NCBI GenBank assembly: GCA_947174985.1
Contig: CAMWLB010000225.1
Coordinates: forward strand, 1 to 5,224
Length of the DNA stretch: 5,224 nucleotides
Direction of reading: 5' to 3'
Source: an uncultured Lachnospiraceae bacterium
Lineage (GTDB): Bacteria; Bacillota; Clostridia; Lachnospirales; Lachnospiraceae
The position numbers and the translations under genes were made by a program. The notes under the pieces are model-generated. The model searched no databases and was not told the DNA's origin. It saw only the letters and a list, made by a program, of their open reading frames with translations. Positions 1 to 5,210 of the stretch are shown here, piece by piece; positions within the stretch are counted from its first letter, which is position 1, and every line of letters begins with the position of its first letter.

Positions 1-308
1 GGGCTACGCTTGATGATACCGGCATTGTTTACCAGAATATCAATCACGCCGACTTCCTTTTCAATCTGCGCAACCATGGCATTCACTGCCTCTTCATTCG
101 TAACGTCACATACGTAACCATGTGCCTTGATACCCTTTTCCTCATATGCGGCAATTCCCTTGTCAACCAGCTCCTGCTTGATATCGTTAAAGCAGATAGT
201 AGCGCCTGCCTCAGCGTATGCAGAAGCAATCGCAAAACCAATACCATAGGATGCCCCCGTTACCAATGCAACCTTGCCTTCCAAACTGAAATTTGTGTAC
301 TCGCTCAT
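1..308 (-). CDS. Short-chain dehydrogenase, gluconate 5-dehydrogenase / KduD type (5' part, runs off window)
   Basis: First 102 codons of an SDR oxidoreductase; the rest lies beyond the left edge. Translated by hand it starts MSEYTNFSLEGKVALVTGAS and shows the Rossmann cofactor loop TGASYGIG (residues 17-24), an acidic residue ending strand 2 (FND, D42), CDV (67-69) and NNAG (94-97). The catalytic Ser-Tyr-Lys would lie in the missing part. The sequence resembles, from memory, the Streptococcus suis gluconate 5-dehydrogenase (5-keto-D-gluconate 5-reductase). The gene follows kduI by 32 nt, so its likely job is the KduD/DhuD step: reduction of 2,5-diketo-3-deoxygluconate to 2-keto-3-deoxygluconate with NAD(P)H in the cytoplasm. 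Start ATG at 308-306 is backed by AAGGAG (316-321) with a 7-nt spacer. SDR membership is certain; the choice between KduD and gluconate 5-dehydrogenase is inferred from the neighbour. Confidence 0.9.
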   Translation of the reverse strand, partial: MSEYTNFSLEGKVALVTGASYGIGFAIASAYAEAGATICFNDIKQELVDKGIAAYEEKGIKAHGYVCDVTNEEAVNAMVAQIEKEVGVIDILVNNAGIIKRS

Positions 309-315
309 TTTTCTT

Positions 316-321
316 CTCCTT
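316..321 (-). promoter_or_regulatory. Ribosome binding site of the SDR gene
   Basis: AAGGAG read on the minus strand, 7 nt before the ATG at 308-306. It fixes the start of the partial dehydrogenase and lies in the 32-nt kduI-SDR gap. That gap shows no terminator, consistent with one transcript for both genes. Confidence 0.75.
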
Positions 322-340
322 CTCTTATTATAATTTTATG

Positions 341-1201
341 TTACATTAAATCCTTCATCGCAACGCCGTCCATATCATCAAAATCCTGATTTTCTCCGAC
401 CATGCCCCAGATAAAGGTATAGGCTCTGGAACCGCAGCCTGAGTGAATGGACCAGCTCGGGGAAATCACCGCTTCTTCGTTGCGCATTACAATATGCCTT
501 GTCTCGTTCGGCTCTCCCATGTAATGCATCACGAAAGCATCCTCCGGCATTTCAAAATAGAGGTATACCTCCATGCGCCTGTCGTGTGTATGGCAGGGCA
601 TCGTGTTCCAGACACTTCCGGGCTCCAGCTTCGTCATGCCCATTTCCAACTGGCAGCTTTCTACCTGTCCGGGCAGGATGTATTTGCAGAGAATTCTGTG
701 GTTTGCATCCTCTAAGCTTCCCAGTTCAACCTTGTTTTCATCCTTTACAATGACTACTCCCTCTTCAGGCTCTCCTTCCGGCTTAATCAGCACGGTAGGA
801 CAGGTTCTGTGCGCCGGAGCGCTGTTTAAGTAGAACTTAGCCGGATTCTTTCCATCCTCGCTGGCAAAGATAATTTCCTTAGAGCCCATGCCAATATACA
901 TGCCTTCCTTAAATCCTACTTTGTAAGCCCTTCCATCTACCGTAATAGTTCCTGCGCCGCCGATATTGATGACGCCAAGCTCTCTTCTCTGGCAGAAGTA
1001 CTCCGCACGAAGCTCGTCCCCCGCTGTCAGCACAAGGGGCTCCACGGGCACCGCTGCTCCCGTAATAATTCTGTCAATGTGGCTGTATACCAGCTTAATC
1101 TCGCCCGGGACAAACAAATTCTGAATCAGAAATTCCTCCCGCAGCCTCTCTGTGGTATAATGCTTCACATCTCTGGGTGATACTGCTGTTCTCAGTTCCA
1201 C
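341..1201 (-). CDS. kduI: 5-dehydro-4-deoxy-D-glucuronate isomerase KduI
   Basis: Isomerises 4-deoxy-L-threo-5-hexosulose uronate, the open form of the unsaturated uronate made by polysaccharide lyases, to 2,5-diketo-3-deoxygluconate (EC 5.3.1.17) in the cytoplasm. At 286 residues it is close to the E. coli enzyme (278), which it matches along its length from memory: VYSHIDRI (38-45), RRELGVINIGGAGTITVDG (72-90), APAH (128-131), WNTMPCHTH (198-206), ISPSWSIHSG (246-255) and YTFIWGMVGENQ (261-272). The cupin metal ligands are all present: H204, H206, E211 and H253, equivalent to E. coli H196, H198, E203 and H245. The start is GTG (1201-1199), chosen because it aligns with the family N-terminus and follows AAAGGAG (1213-1219) at 11 nt, a slightly long spacer. 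It is first gene of a likely operon with the downstream SDR and is divergent from an AraC-type regulator. No defects seen. Confidence 0.97.
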   Translation of the reverse strand: MELRTAVSPRDVKHYTTERLREEFLIQNLFVPGEIKLVYSHIDRIITGAAVPVEPLVLTAGDELRAEYFCQRRELGVINIGGAGTITVDGRAYKVGFKEGMYIGMGSKEIIFASEDGKNPAKFYLNSAPAHRTCPTVLIKPEGEPEEGVVIVKDENKVELGSLEDANHRILCKYILPGQVESCQLEMGMTKLEPGSVWNTMPCHTHDRRMEVYLYFEMPEDAFVMHYMGEPNETRHIVMRNEEAVISPSWSIHSGCGSRAYTFIWGMVGENQDFDDMDGVAMKDLM

Positions 1202-1212
1202 GCCTGCCTACA

Positions 1213-1219
1213 CTCCTTT
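1213..1219 (-). promoter_or_regulatory. Ribosome binding site of kduI
   Basis: AAAGGAG on the minus strand, with 11 nt to the GTG start at 1201. The spacer is long, but a nearer GTG at 1213-1211 is followed at once by an in-frame TAG, so the GTG at 1201 is the only workable start. Confidence 0.6.
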
Positions 1220-1225
1220 CTTTTT

Positions 1226-1240
1226 GGCAGTCAAACTGCC
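1226..1240 (-). other. Hairpin in the kduI leader
   Basis: Perfect 6-bp stem GGCAGT / ACTGCC with a 3-nt loop. In the kduI transcript it sits between the predicted start point (about 1265) and the AAAGGAG site, ending 6 nt upstream of that site. It may stabilise the 5' end, modulate translation or be bound by a protein. On the plus strand it is followed by C and five T, so it looks weakly like an intrinsic terminator for leftward-antisense transcripts, but no plus-strand gene ends here. Confidence 0.45.
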
Positions 1241-1257
1241 CTTTTTGATAAATTCTC

Positions 1258-1273
1258 ATGTAAGTGCTTACAT
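1258..1273. promoter_or_regulatory. cre / LacI-family-like palindromic operator over the kduI start point
   Basis: ATGTAAGTGCTTACAT is a 16-bp inverted repeat: 7-bp perfect arms (ATGTAAG / CTTACAT) around a central TG. It fits the Gram-positive catabolite-responsive element pattern WTGNAANCGNWNNCWW at every fixed position except the central C. It overlaps two bases of the kduI -10 box and the predicted start point, the usual place for repression. The likely binder is CcpA or another LacI-family protein such as a Gram-positive KdgR/UxuR-type repressor. Binding itself is inference. Confidence 0.55.
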
Positions 1274-1300
1274 TATAGCATAATCTTCCATCAAATACCA
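1272..1300 (-). promoter_or_regulatory. Promoter of the kduI-SDR operon
   Basis: Minus-strand extended -10 element TGCTATAAT: a perfect TATAAT at 1277-1272 preceded by TG. At 17-bp spacing the -35 hexamer is TGGTAT (1300-1295), a poor match, which an extended -10 can tolerate or which may point to activator dependence. The expected start is near 1265, giving a leader of about 64 nt to the GTG at 1201. Confidence 0.6.
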
Positions 1301-1329
1301 TACCCTTTCTGAGGTTTTTATGCTATTTG

Positions 1330-1375
1330 TACAATTCTTCTTAATTGTATTATACAAGACCGAATTGTCTAATTC
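1330..1375. promoter_or_regulatory. Candidate AraC-type operator in the divergent spacer
   Basis: Two structures overlap. AATTGTATTATAC (1343-1355) and AATTGTCTAATTC (1363-1375) are direct repeats matching at 10 of 13 positions and spaced exactly 20 bp, about two helical turns, as AraC-family dimers commonly require. The first AATTGTA also forms an inverted repeat with TACAATT (1330-1336) across a 6-bp spacer. The block lies about 65-110 bp upstream of the kduI start point and just upstream of the regulator promoter, so it could serve both. The region is AT-rich, so chance similarity cannot be excluded. Confidence 0.35.
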
Positions 1376-1397
1376 TATTCAAATATTGGTCAAAATA

Positions 1398-1426
1398 TTG
1401 CATATATTGAACACTTGAACTATAAT
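1398..1426 (+). promoter_or_regulatory. Promoter of the AraC-family regulator
   Basis: Perfect -10 TATAAT at 1421-1426 and a half-matching -35 TTGCAT at 1398-1403, with an exact 17-bp spacer. The expected start is near 1433, leaving a leader of about 35 nt. Three ATATTG copies (1383, 1395, 1404) and three TGAAC copies (1408, 1416, 1427 minus one base) surround these boxes and could be regulator half-sites. Confidence 0.6.
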
Positions 1427-1453
1427 GAACACAAGAAACATTGCAGAATTTTC

Positions 1454-1461
1454 AGAAAGGA
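1454..1461 (+). promoter_or_regulatory. Ribosome binding site deciding the AraC-family start
   Basis: AGAAAGGA ends 6 nt before the ATG at 1468. It places the start there rather than at the in-frame TTG at 1441, which has no ribosome binding site and lies only about 8 nt after the predicted transcription start. Confidence 0.7.
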
Positions 1462-1467
1462 CGCACC

Positions 1468-2346
1468 ATGGAAGAACTGACCTCCTGCAGGCAGGCCATC
1501 GAAAACTGCCTTGCCACACACACCTTTTCCATTGCACACCTCTACAAAGAAGAAAAAGCCATGGACATGCATATCCATGACTGCTACGAACTGTACTATT
1601 CCATTTCCGGCGGCAGGCAGTTTCTGATAGACAACCGTTTTTACAGCATTGCGCCCGGGGATCTTTTCATCATCAACCAGTACGAAAGCCACAAGCTGAC
1701 GCAGATTGACAGCTGCGTCCATGAGCGCATTGTGCTTTCCATACATCCTGAATACCTAAAGTCACTCTCCAGTACAGAAACCGATTTGGACTACTGTTTC
1801 TCCTACAGACAGAGCGAAGTGACGCATAAACTTTCTTTAAGCCGTGAACAGCAAAAACGGTTTTTGTATTTTATTGACAAAATCATTTCTGCCAAAGGCT
1901 ATGCGCACGATATTATCGAACGGGCTGCTTTCATGGAACTGATTGCCATGATCAATTCCCTGTTCAAGACTTTCTGCCGCAAACAGCCTGCCAAAGCGCC
2001 GGATAAGGAGCTGGCAGGCTATAAATACAACCATCAGGTTGACGACATTCTTTCCTACATCAACCGTAATATTGCAAATCCCATCACGATTGATACGCTG
2101 GCGGGCGAATTCTTTTTAAGTGAATCCTATATATGCCGCATCTTTAAATCCGCGACAGGCACTACCATAAACAAGTATATTACCGCCAGACGAATCAGCA
2201 TCGCGAAGGCACTTTTAAACGAAGGCGCAAGCGTCAATGAAGCCTTTGAAAAAAGCGGCTTTTCTGACTACAGTAATTTCTTTAAGGCATTTACAAAGGC
2301 TGTGGGCATTTCCCCCAAAAAGTACGCAGGGTTGAGTGTAAGCTGA
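1468..2346 (+). CDS. AraC-family transcriptional regulator (cupin sensor + AraC DNA-binding domain)
   Basis: 292-residue cytoplasmic regulator with the usual AraC architecture. The N-terminal cupin ligand domain (about 15-100) carries MHIHDCYELYYSISG (34-48) and a PGD turn (IAPGDLFIIN, 61-70). A helical linker follows (about 120-172). The C-terminal AraC domain (about 188-288) has helix-turn-helix 1 at about 207-230 (TIDTLAGEFFLSESYICRIF) and helix-turn-helix 2 at about 255-280, ending in the family signature G-F-S-D-Y-S-N-F-F-K-x-F-x-K-x-x-G-I-S-P-x-x-Y. It is divergent from kduI across a 266-bp control region, so it is probably the local activator of the kdu operon with a sugar acid or pathway intermediate as ligand; the ligand cannot be read from sequence. 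Its TGA directly abuts the stop of the opposite trpB2 gene. Confidence 0.92.
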   Translation: MEELTSCRQAIENCLATHTFSIAHLYKEEKAMDMHIHDCYELYYSISGGRQFLIDNRFYSIAPGDLFIINQYESHKLTQIDSCVHERIVLSIHPEYLKSLSSTETDLDYCFSYRQSEVTHKLSLSREQQKRFLYFIDKIISAKGYAHDIIERAAFMELIAMINSLFKTFCRKQPAKAPDKELAGYKYNHQVDDILSYINRNIANPITIDTLAGEFFLSESYICRIFKSATGTTINKYITARRISIAKALLNEGASVNEAFEKSGFSDYSNFFKAFTKAVGISPKKYAGLSVS

Positions 2347-3726
2347 TTACACTTCCACCTTGGGAAGTCCGTCAAAGCCCTTCTGCAAATCTGCGTCCGA
2401 GGGAATGTAATCTGTCATTTCTCCGTCGTTGTATTTCTGGTATGCCACCATATCAAAGTAGCCGGTTCCGGTAAGACCAAACACGATGGTCTTTTCCTCT
2501 CCCGTCTCCTTGCACTTCATCGCCTCGTCAATTGCCACACGGATGGCATGGCTGCTCTCCGGTGCAGGCAGGATACCCTCGATTCTCGCAAATTTCTGTG
2601 CCGCCTCAAACACACTGGTCTGCTCTACCGCTACCGCTTCCATCAGTCCGTCATGATAAAGCTGGGACAGGGTGGAGCTCATGCCATGGTAACGAAGCCC
2701 TCCCGCGTGGTTAGCAGAAGGAATAAAGCCGCTGCCCAGCGTATACATCTTTGCAAGCGGACACACCATTCCTGTATCGCAGAAATCATAAGCAAATTTT
2801 CCTCTTGTAAAACTGGGGCAGGATGCGGGCTCCACCGCAATGAAGCGGTAATCTTTTTCGCCGCGCAGTTTTTCTCCCATGAAAGGCGAAATCAGACCGC
2901 CTAAGTTGGAACCGCCGCCGGCACAGCCAATGATAATATCCGGCGTGATGCCATATTTGTCCATAGCCGCCTTGGTTTCCAGACCAATCACTGACTGATG
3001 TAAAAGCACCTGATTTAAAACGCTGCCCAGCACATAACGATAACCCTCATGACTGGTTGCCACTTCTACCGCTTCTGAAATAGCACAGCCCAGACTGCCC
3101 GTTGTCCCGGGATGCTCTGCCAGAATCTTTCTGCCGACCGCCGTAGTCTCAGAAGGAGAAGGCGTCACACTTGCACCGTAAGTTCTCATCACTTCACGCC
3201 GGAAAGGCTTCTGCTCGTAGGAAACCTTCACCATGTACACCTTGCAGTCAAGTCCAAGATAGGCACACGCCATGGAAAGTGCAGTTCCCCACTGTCCGGC
3301 TCCCGTCTCAGTGGTAACGCCTTTTAAGCCTTGTTTCTTTGCGTAATACGCCTGCGCAATGGCAGAATTCAGCTTGTGGCTGCCGCTGGTGTTATTGCCC
3401 TCAAATTTGTAATAAATCTTTGCCGGTGTATCCAGTTCTTTCTCCAGACAGTATGCACGGACAAGGGGCGACGGACGGTACATTTTATAAAAGTCCTGTA
3501 TCTCCTGCGGAATATCGATATATGCCGTCGTATCATCCAGTTCCTGCTTAATCAGCTCGTCACAGAACACGGGACGCAAATCCTCGTATCCCATGGGCTG
3601 CAGGGTCCCGGGATTTAACAGGGGCGCGGGCTTATTCTTCATGTCGGAACGCACGTTGTACCACTGCTTTGGCATCTCACTTTCTTCCAAGTAAATTTTG
3701 TAAGGGATTTTCTTTTCTTCGCTCAT
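2347..3726 (-). CDS. trpB2: TrpB2-type tryptophan synthase beta-like PLP enzyme
   Basis: 459-residue fold-type II PLP enzyme of the TrpB2 family, which forms L-tryptophan from indole plus serine or O-phosphoserine without needing TrpA. Visible motifs: the TrpB2-type N-terminal MPKQWYN (18-24) in an extension absent from the roughly 400-residue TrpB1; PLP lysine K118 in GSHKLN (115-120); catalytic glutamate E140 in ETGAGQWG (140-147), where TrpB1 has ETGAGQHG; glycine-rich phosphate loop GCAGGGSN (267-274); EPASCPS (299-305); EGILPAPESSHA (383-394); and LTGTG (418-422). All key residues are intact. ATG at 3726-3724 follows AAAGGA (3733-3738) by 6 nt. It has its own promoter and no trpA or other trp gene beside it, so indole salvage is more likely than pathway synthesis. 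The physiological substrate in this locus is unknown; a different beta-replacement reaction is possible. Confidence 0.93.
   Translation of the reverse strand: MSEEKKIPYKIYLEESEMPKQWYNVRSDMKNKPAPLLNPGTLQPMGYEDLRPVFCDELIKQELDDTTAYIDIPQEIQDFYKMYRPSPLVRAYCLEKELDTPAKIYYKFEGNNTSGSHKLNSAIAQAYYAKKQGLKGVTTETGAGQWGTALSMACAYLGLDCKVYMVKVSYEQKPFRREVMRTYGASVTPSPSETTAVGRKILAEHPGTTGSLGCAISEAVEVATSHEGYRYVLGSVLNQVLLHQSVIGLETKAAMDKYGITPDIIIGCAGGGSNLGGLISPFMGEKLRGEKDYRFIAVEPASCPSFTRGKFAYDFCDTGMVCPLAKMYTLGSGFIPSANHAGGLRYHGMSSTLSQLYHDGLMEAVAVEQTSVFEAAQKFARIEGILPAPESSHAIRVAIDEAMKCKETGEEKTIVFGLTGTGYFDMVAYQKYNDGEMTDYIPSDADLQKGFDGLPKVEV
2351..2368. other. Weak hairpin at the convergent gene ends
   Basis: ACTTCC / GGAAGT stem of 6 bp with a 6-nt loop, lying in the last codons of trpB2 and just after the AraC-family stop. 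Neither strand has a T-run after it, so it is not a standard intrinsic terminator. It is the only hairpin I see at this tail-to-tail junction. Confidence 0.2.
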
Positions 3727-3732
3727 ATAATA

Positions 3733-3738
3733 TCCTTT
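3733..3738 (-). promoter_or_regulatory. Ribosome binding site of trpB2
   Basis: AAAGGA on the minus strand, 6 nt before the ATG at 3726-3724. It confirms the start. Confidence 0.7.
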
Positions 3739-3767
3739 CCTGTTTCAAGTACAGATTGTTCTTTTTA

Positions 3768-3796
3768 TTTATAGTACATCAACGCATTAAAGTCAA
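3768..3796 (-). promoter_or_regulatory. Promoter of trpB2
   Basis: Minus-strand -35 TTGACT (3796-3791, 5 of 6 to consensus) and -10 TATAAA (3773-3768, 5 of 6), exactly 17 bp apart. This is the strongest promoter in the window by eye. The expected start is near 3761 with a leader of about 35 nt. It fills the 73-nt gap after the esterase gene, with the -35 box beginning 3 nt from the esterase stop codon, so trpB2 can be expressed separately from the upstream glycan genes. No attenuator, T-box or trp leader peptide fits in so short a leader. Confidence 0.7.
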
Positions 3797-3799
3797 CCT

Positions 3800-4474
3800 T
3801 TATTTCTGCAAAGCCGCCTCATGCGGACATAACGCACAATACACCGTGTCAGCAATCAGCTGCAGCCCTGCCGGATTAGGGTGCAGTCCATCCTCCTGAT
3901 ACAGAGCGGTCACCTCTTCTCTATCCAGCTTTTCAAAAGCGGCATGGACATCAATCTTCCTGATATCCGGGTTTGCCGCTAAAATTTCCGTAAAGAAAGG
4001 CATAAGCTCCTGCAGATAACGTTCCTGATGCTTGCGCCAGATACAGTTTTGTATGGGCGCGGGAATTCCGATATAGATAGCAGCATTGGGCGCGGCCTGC
4101 CGCACGCTGTCAATGATGTTCTGATAGCAGGAAACAAATTCTGTCTTTCTGCTAATCATATTACACAAGGGATTGGTATAGTCCTCCACATCATCCTTTC
4201 CGTCCTGCGCATCATTCGTGCCGAGCAGTATCACGTAAATATCCCCTTTTTCTGCAAGTGCCTCCCTGTATCTTTCCTGCCTCACATAAGGAAATCCCAT
4301 TACCTGCCCGTCAAGCTCCAGATTCATGGCGGTGCAGCAACAGACGCCTTTGTTTACCACATCATACGCTTCTCCCAGAAGCACGCCCAGCCTATAAGGG
4401 TAGCTCTCCTGCTCCCCCACGCCAAAGCCTTCTGTGATACTGTCTCCCATACATACAATTTTGGTTTTCATCAT
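3800..4474 (-). CDS. SGNH/GDSL-family hydrolase (probable carbohydrate O-acyl esterase)
   Basis: 224-residue serine esterase. The SGNH blocks are in order: GDSIT with nucleophile S12 (block I), NKG with oxyanion G43 (block II), GTND with N87 (block III), and DGLHPN with D195 and H198 (block V). The stretch from FPY (61-63) through ERYREAL to VILLGTND resembles the short intracellular SGNH esterases often found in glycan-use loci. No signal peptide or membrane segment is present, so it acts in the cytoplasm, probably removing acetyl groups from imported oligosaccharides; the substrate is inferred from the GH95 neighbour. Oddity: three consecutive cysteines (45-47) just after the oxyanion glycine, where many relatives have a small glycine-containing turn. 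Two adjacent ATGs (4474 and 4471) follow AAGGA (4480-4484) at 5 and 8 nt; either could be used. It lies 82 nt after the GH95 gene on the same strand, probably co-transcribed. Confidence 0.88.
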   Translation of the reverse strand: MMKTKIVCMGDSITEGFGVGEQESYPYRLGVLLGEAYDVVNKGVCCCTAMNLELDGQVMGFPYVRQERYREALAEKGDIYVILLGTNDAQDGKDDVEDYTNPLCNMISRKTEFVSCYQNIIDSVRQAAPNAAIYIGIPAPIQNCIWRKHQERYLQELMPFFTEILAANPDIRKIDVHAAFEKLDREEVTALYQEDGLHPNPAGLQLIADTVYCALCPHEAALQK

Positions 4475-4556
4475 TCTCTTCCTTTTCTGTGCTCCGTTTT
4501 ATGCAAAATGGCTGCTGCATTCTTTCCTGACTCATTTTCCGGCATTGTCTTCCATC
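4475..4556 (-). other. GH95-esterase intergenic gap
   Basis: 82-nt spacer without a convincing promoter or terminator, supporting a shared transcript. It can encode a 24-codon reading frame (4545-4471) whose TGA overlaps the esterase ATG as ATGA. That reading frame has no good ribosome binding site and I do not call it a gene. Confidence 0.4.
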
Positions 4557-5210
4557 TTAAAACCGCACATCCTTTTCCTCTCCGGCCTTCAGTTCCAGCT
4601 CCATTATCTCTTCTTTGTAGCGCACCTTCGTGCGGATATCGCACTTCGCCCGCACCACCGTGTGGGTAAGTCCCCCGTCCTGCCAGTAAATGTCCACTTC
4701 CGCGCCGCCTTTTACGCAAAGCCCTTTAATAGAACCGCTTTTCCATGCATCGGGCAGGGCGGGCAGCAGTACAATCCTCTCAGAAGTACTCTGCACCAGC
4801 ATCTCCGCGATGGCAGCCGTCGCGCCAAAATTGCCGTCAATCTGAAAAGGCGGATGGTTGTCAAAAAGGTTGGGCAGCGTGGATTTTGCCAGTATCTGTT
4901 CAAAATTGTAGTACGCCGCCTCTCCGTCCCAGAGCTTTGCATAGTGGTTGATAATCCACGCACGGCTCCAGCCCGTATGTCCGCCGCCGTGGGAAAGACG
5001 TCTTTCCAGCGTCACCCGCGCCGCTTTTGCAAGCTCCGGCGTGCCGTCCACCGTAATCTGCTCCGACGGATGCAGTCCATAAAGATGAGAAATATGCCTG
5101 TGCCCGGGCTCTGCCTCCTCATAGTCCTCCTGCCATTCTAAAATATTACCATTTTCTCCTATCCGCGTTGGCATCAGCTTCTCTCTTGCTGCTTTTATAT
5201 GCTCGTTCAA
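4557..5210 (-). CDS. GH95 glycosidase (alpha-L-fucosidase / alpha-L-galactosidase family), C-terminal part, frame interrupted
   Basis: The 217 readable codons are the last third of a glycoside hydrolase family 95 enzyme, which is usually about 750-800 residues. Motifs: MPTRIG (13-18), EWQEDYEEAEPGHRHISHLY (25-44), HGGGHTGWSRAW (74-85), NLFDNHPPFQIDGNFG (114-129), then LLPALPDAW (148-156) opening the C-terminal beta domain. D125 in QIDGNFG probably corresponds to D766 of Bifidobacterium bifidum AfcA; the general acid glutamate and the Asn pair would lie in the missing part. The frame is open only back to a TAA at 5213-5211. The codons after it are a TTG and, at 5174, an ATG, neither with a ribosome binding site, so this is not a natural start. 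The gene is either a pseudogene, split, or affected by an error 12 nt from the window edge. It heads the run toward the SGNH esterase. Confidence 0.85.
   Translation of the reverse strand: MNEHIKAAREKLMPTRIGENGNILEWQEDYEEAEPGHRHISHLYGLHPSEQITVDGTPELAKAARVTLERRLSHGGGHTGWSRAWIINHYAKLWDGEAAYYNFEQILAKSTLPNLFDNHPPFQIDGNFGATAAIAEMLVQSTSERIVLLPALPDAWKSGSIKGLCVKGGAEVDIYWQDGGLTHTVVRAKCDIRTKVRYKEEIMELELKAGEEKDVRF

Noticed and set aside
1226..1246. Plus-strand hairpin plus T-run as an intrinsic terminator
   Set aside because: No plus-strand gene ends upstream of it; short stem and only five T. It is more sensibly a leader hairpin of kduI.
1095..1301. 68-codon minus-strand reading frame overlapping the kduI start
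   Set aside because: Out of frame with kduI, spans the predicted promoter and leader, and the peptide is basic and featureless.
1441..1467. TTG-initiated N-terminal extension of the AraC-family protein (9 residues)
   Set aside because: The AGAAAGGA site 6 nt before ATG 1468 falls inside the extension, and TTG 1441 lacks a ribosome binding site and is too close to the predicted transcript start.
3727..3799. T-box, riboswitch or trp leader before trpB2
   Set aside because: The predicted leader is only about 35 nt and shows no specifier stem, Trp codons or terminator/antiterminator pairing.
4471..4545. 24-codon minus-strand reading frame ending in an ATGA overlap with the esterase start
   Set aside because: Translational coupling was considered, but the ribosome binding site is poor, the peptide is unremarkable, and the same frame is just the tail of a longer antisense-free shadow frame of GH95.
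4028..4669. 213-codon plus-strand reading frame
   Set aside because: Antisense shadow of the SGNH esterase and the GH95 tail; no motif and no start signal.
4434..5141. 235-codon plus-strand reading frame
   Set aside because: It lies antisense across the GH95 and esterase genes, has low-complexity, unrelated protein content and no recognisable motif or ribosome binding site; the minus-strand frames carry clear family motifs.
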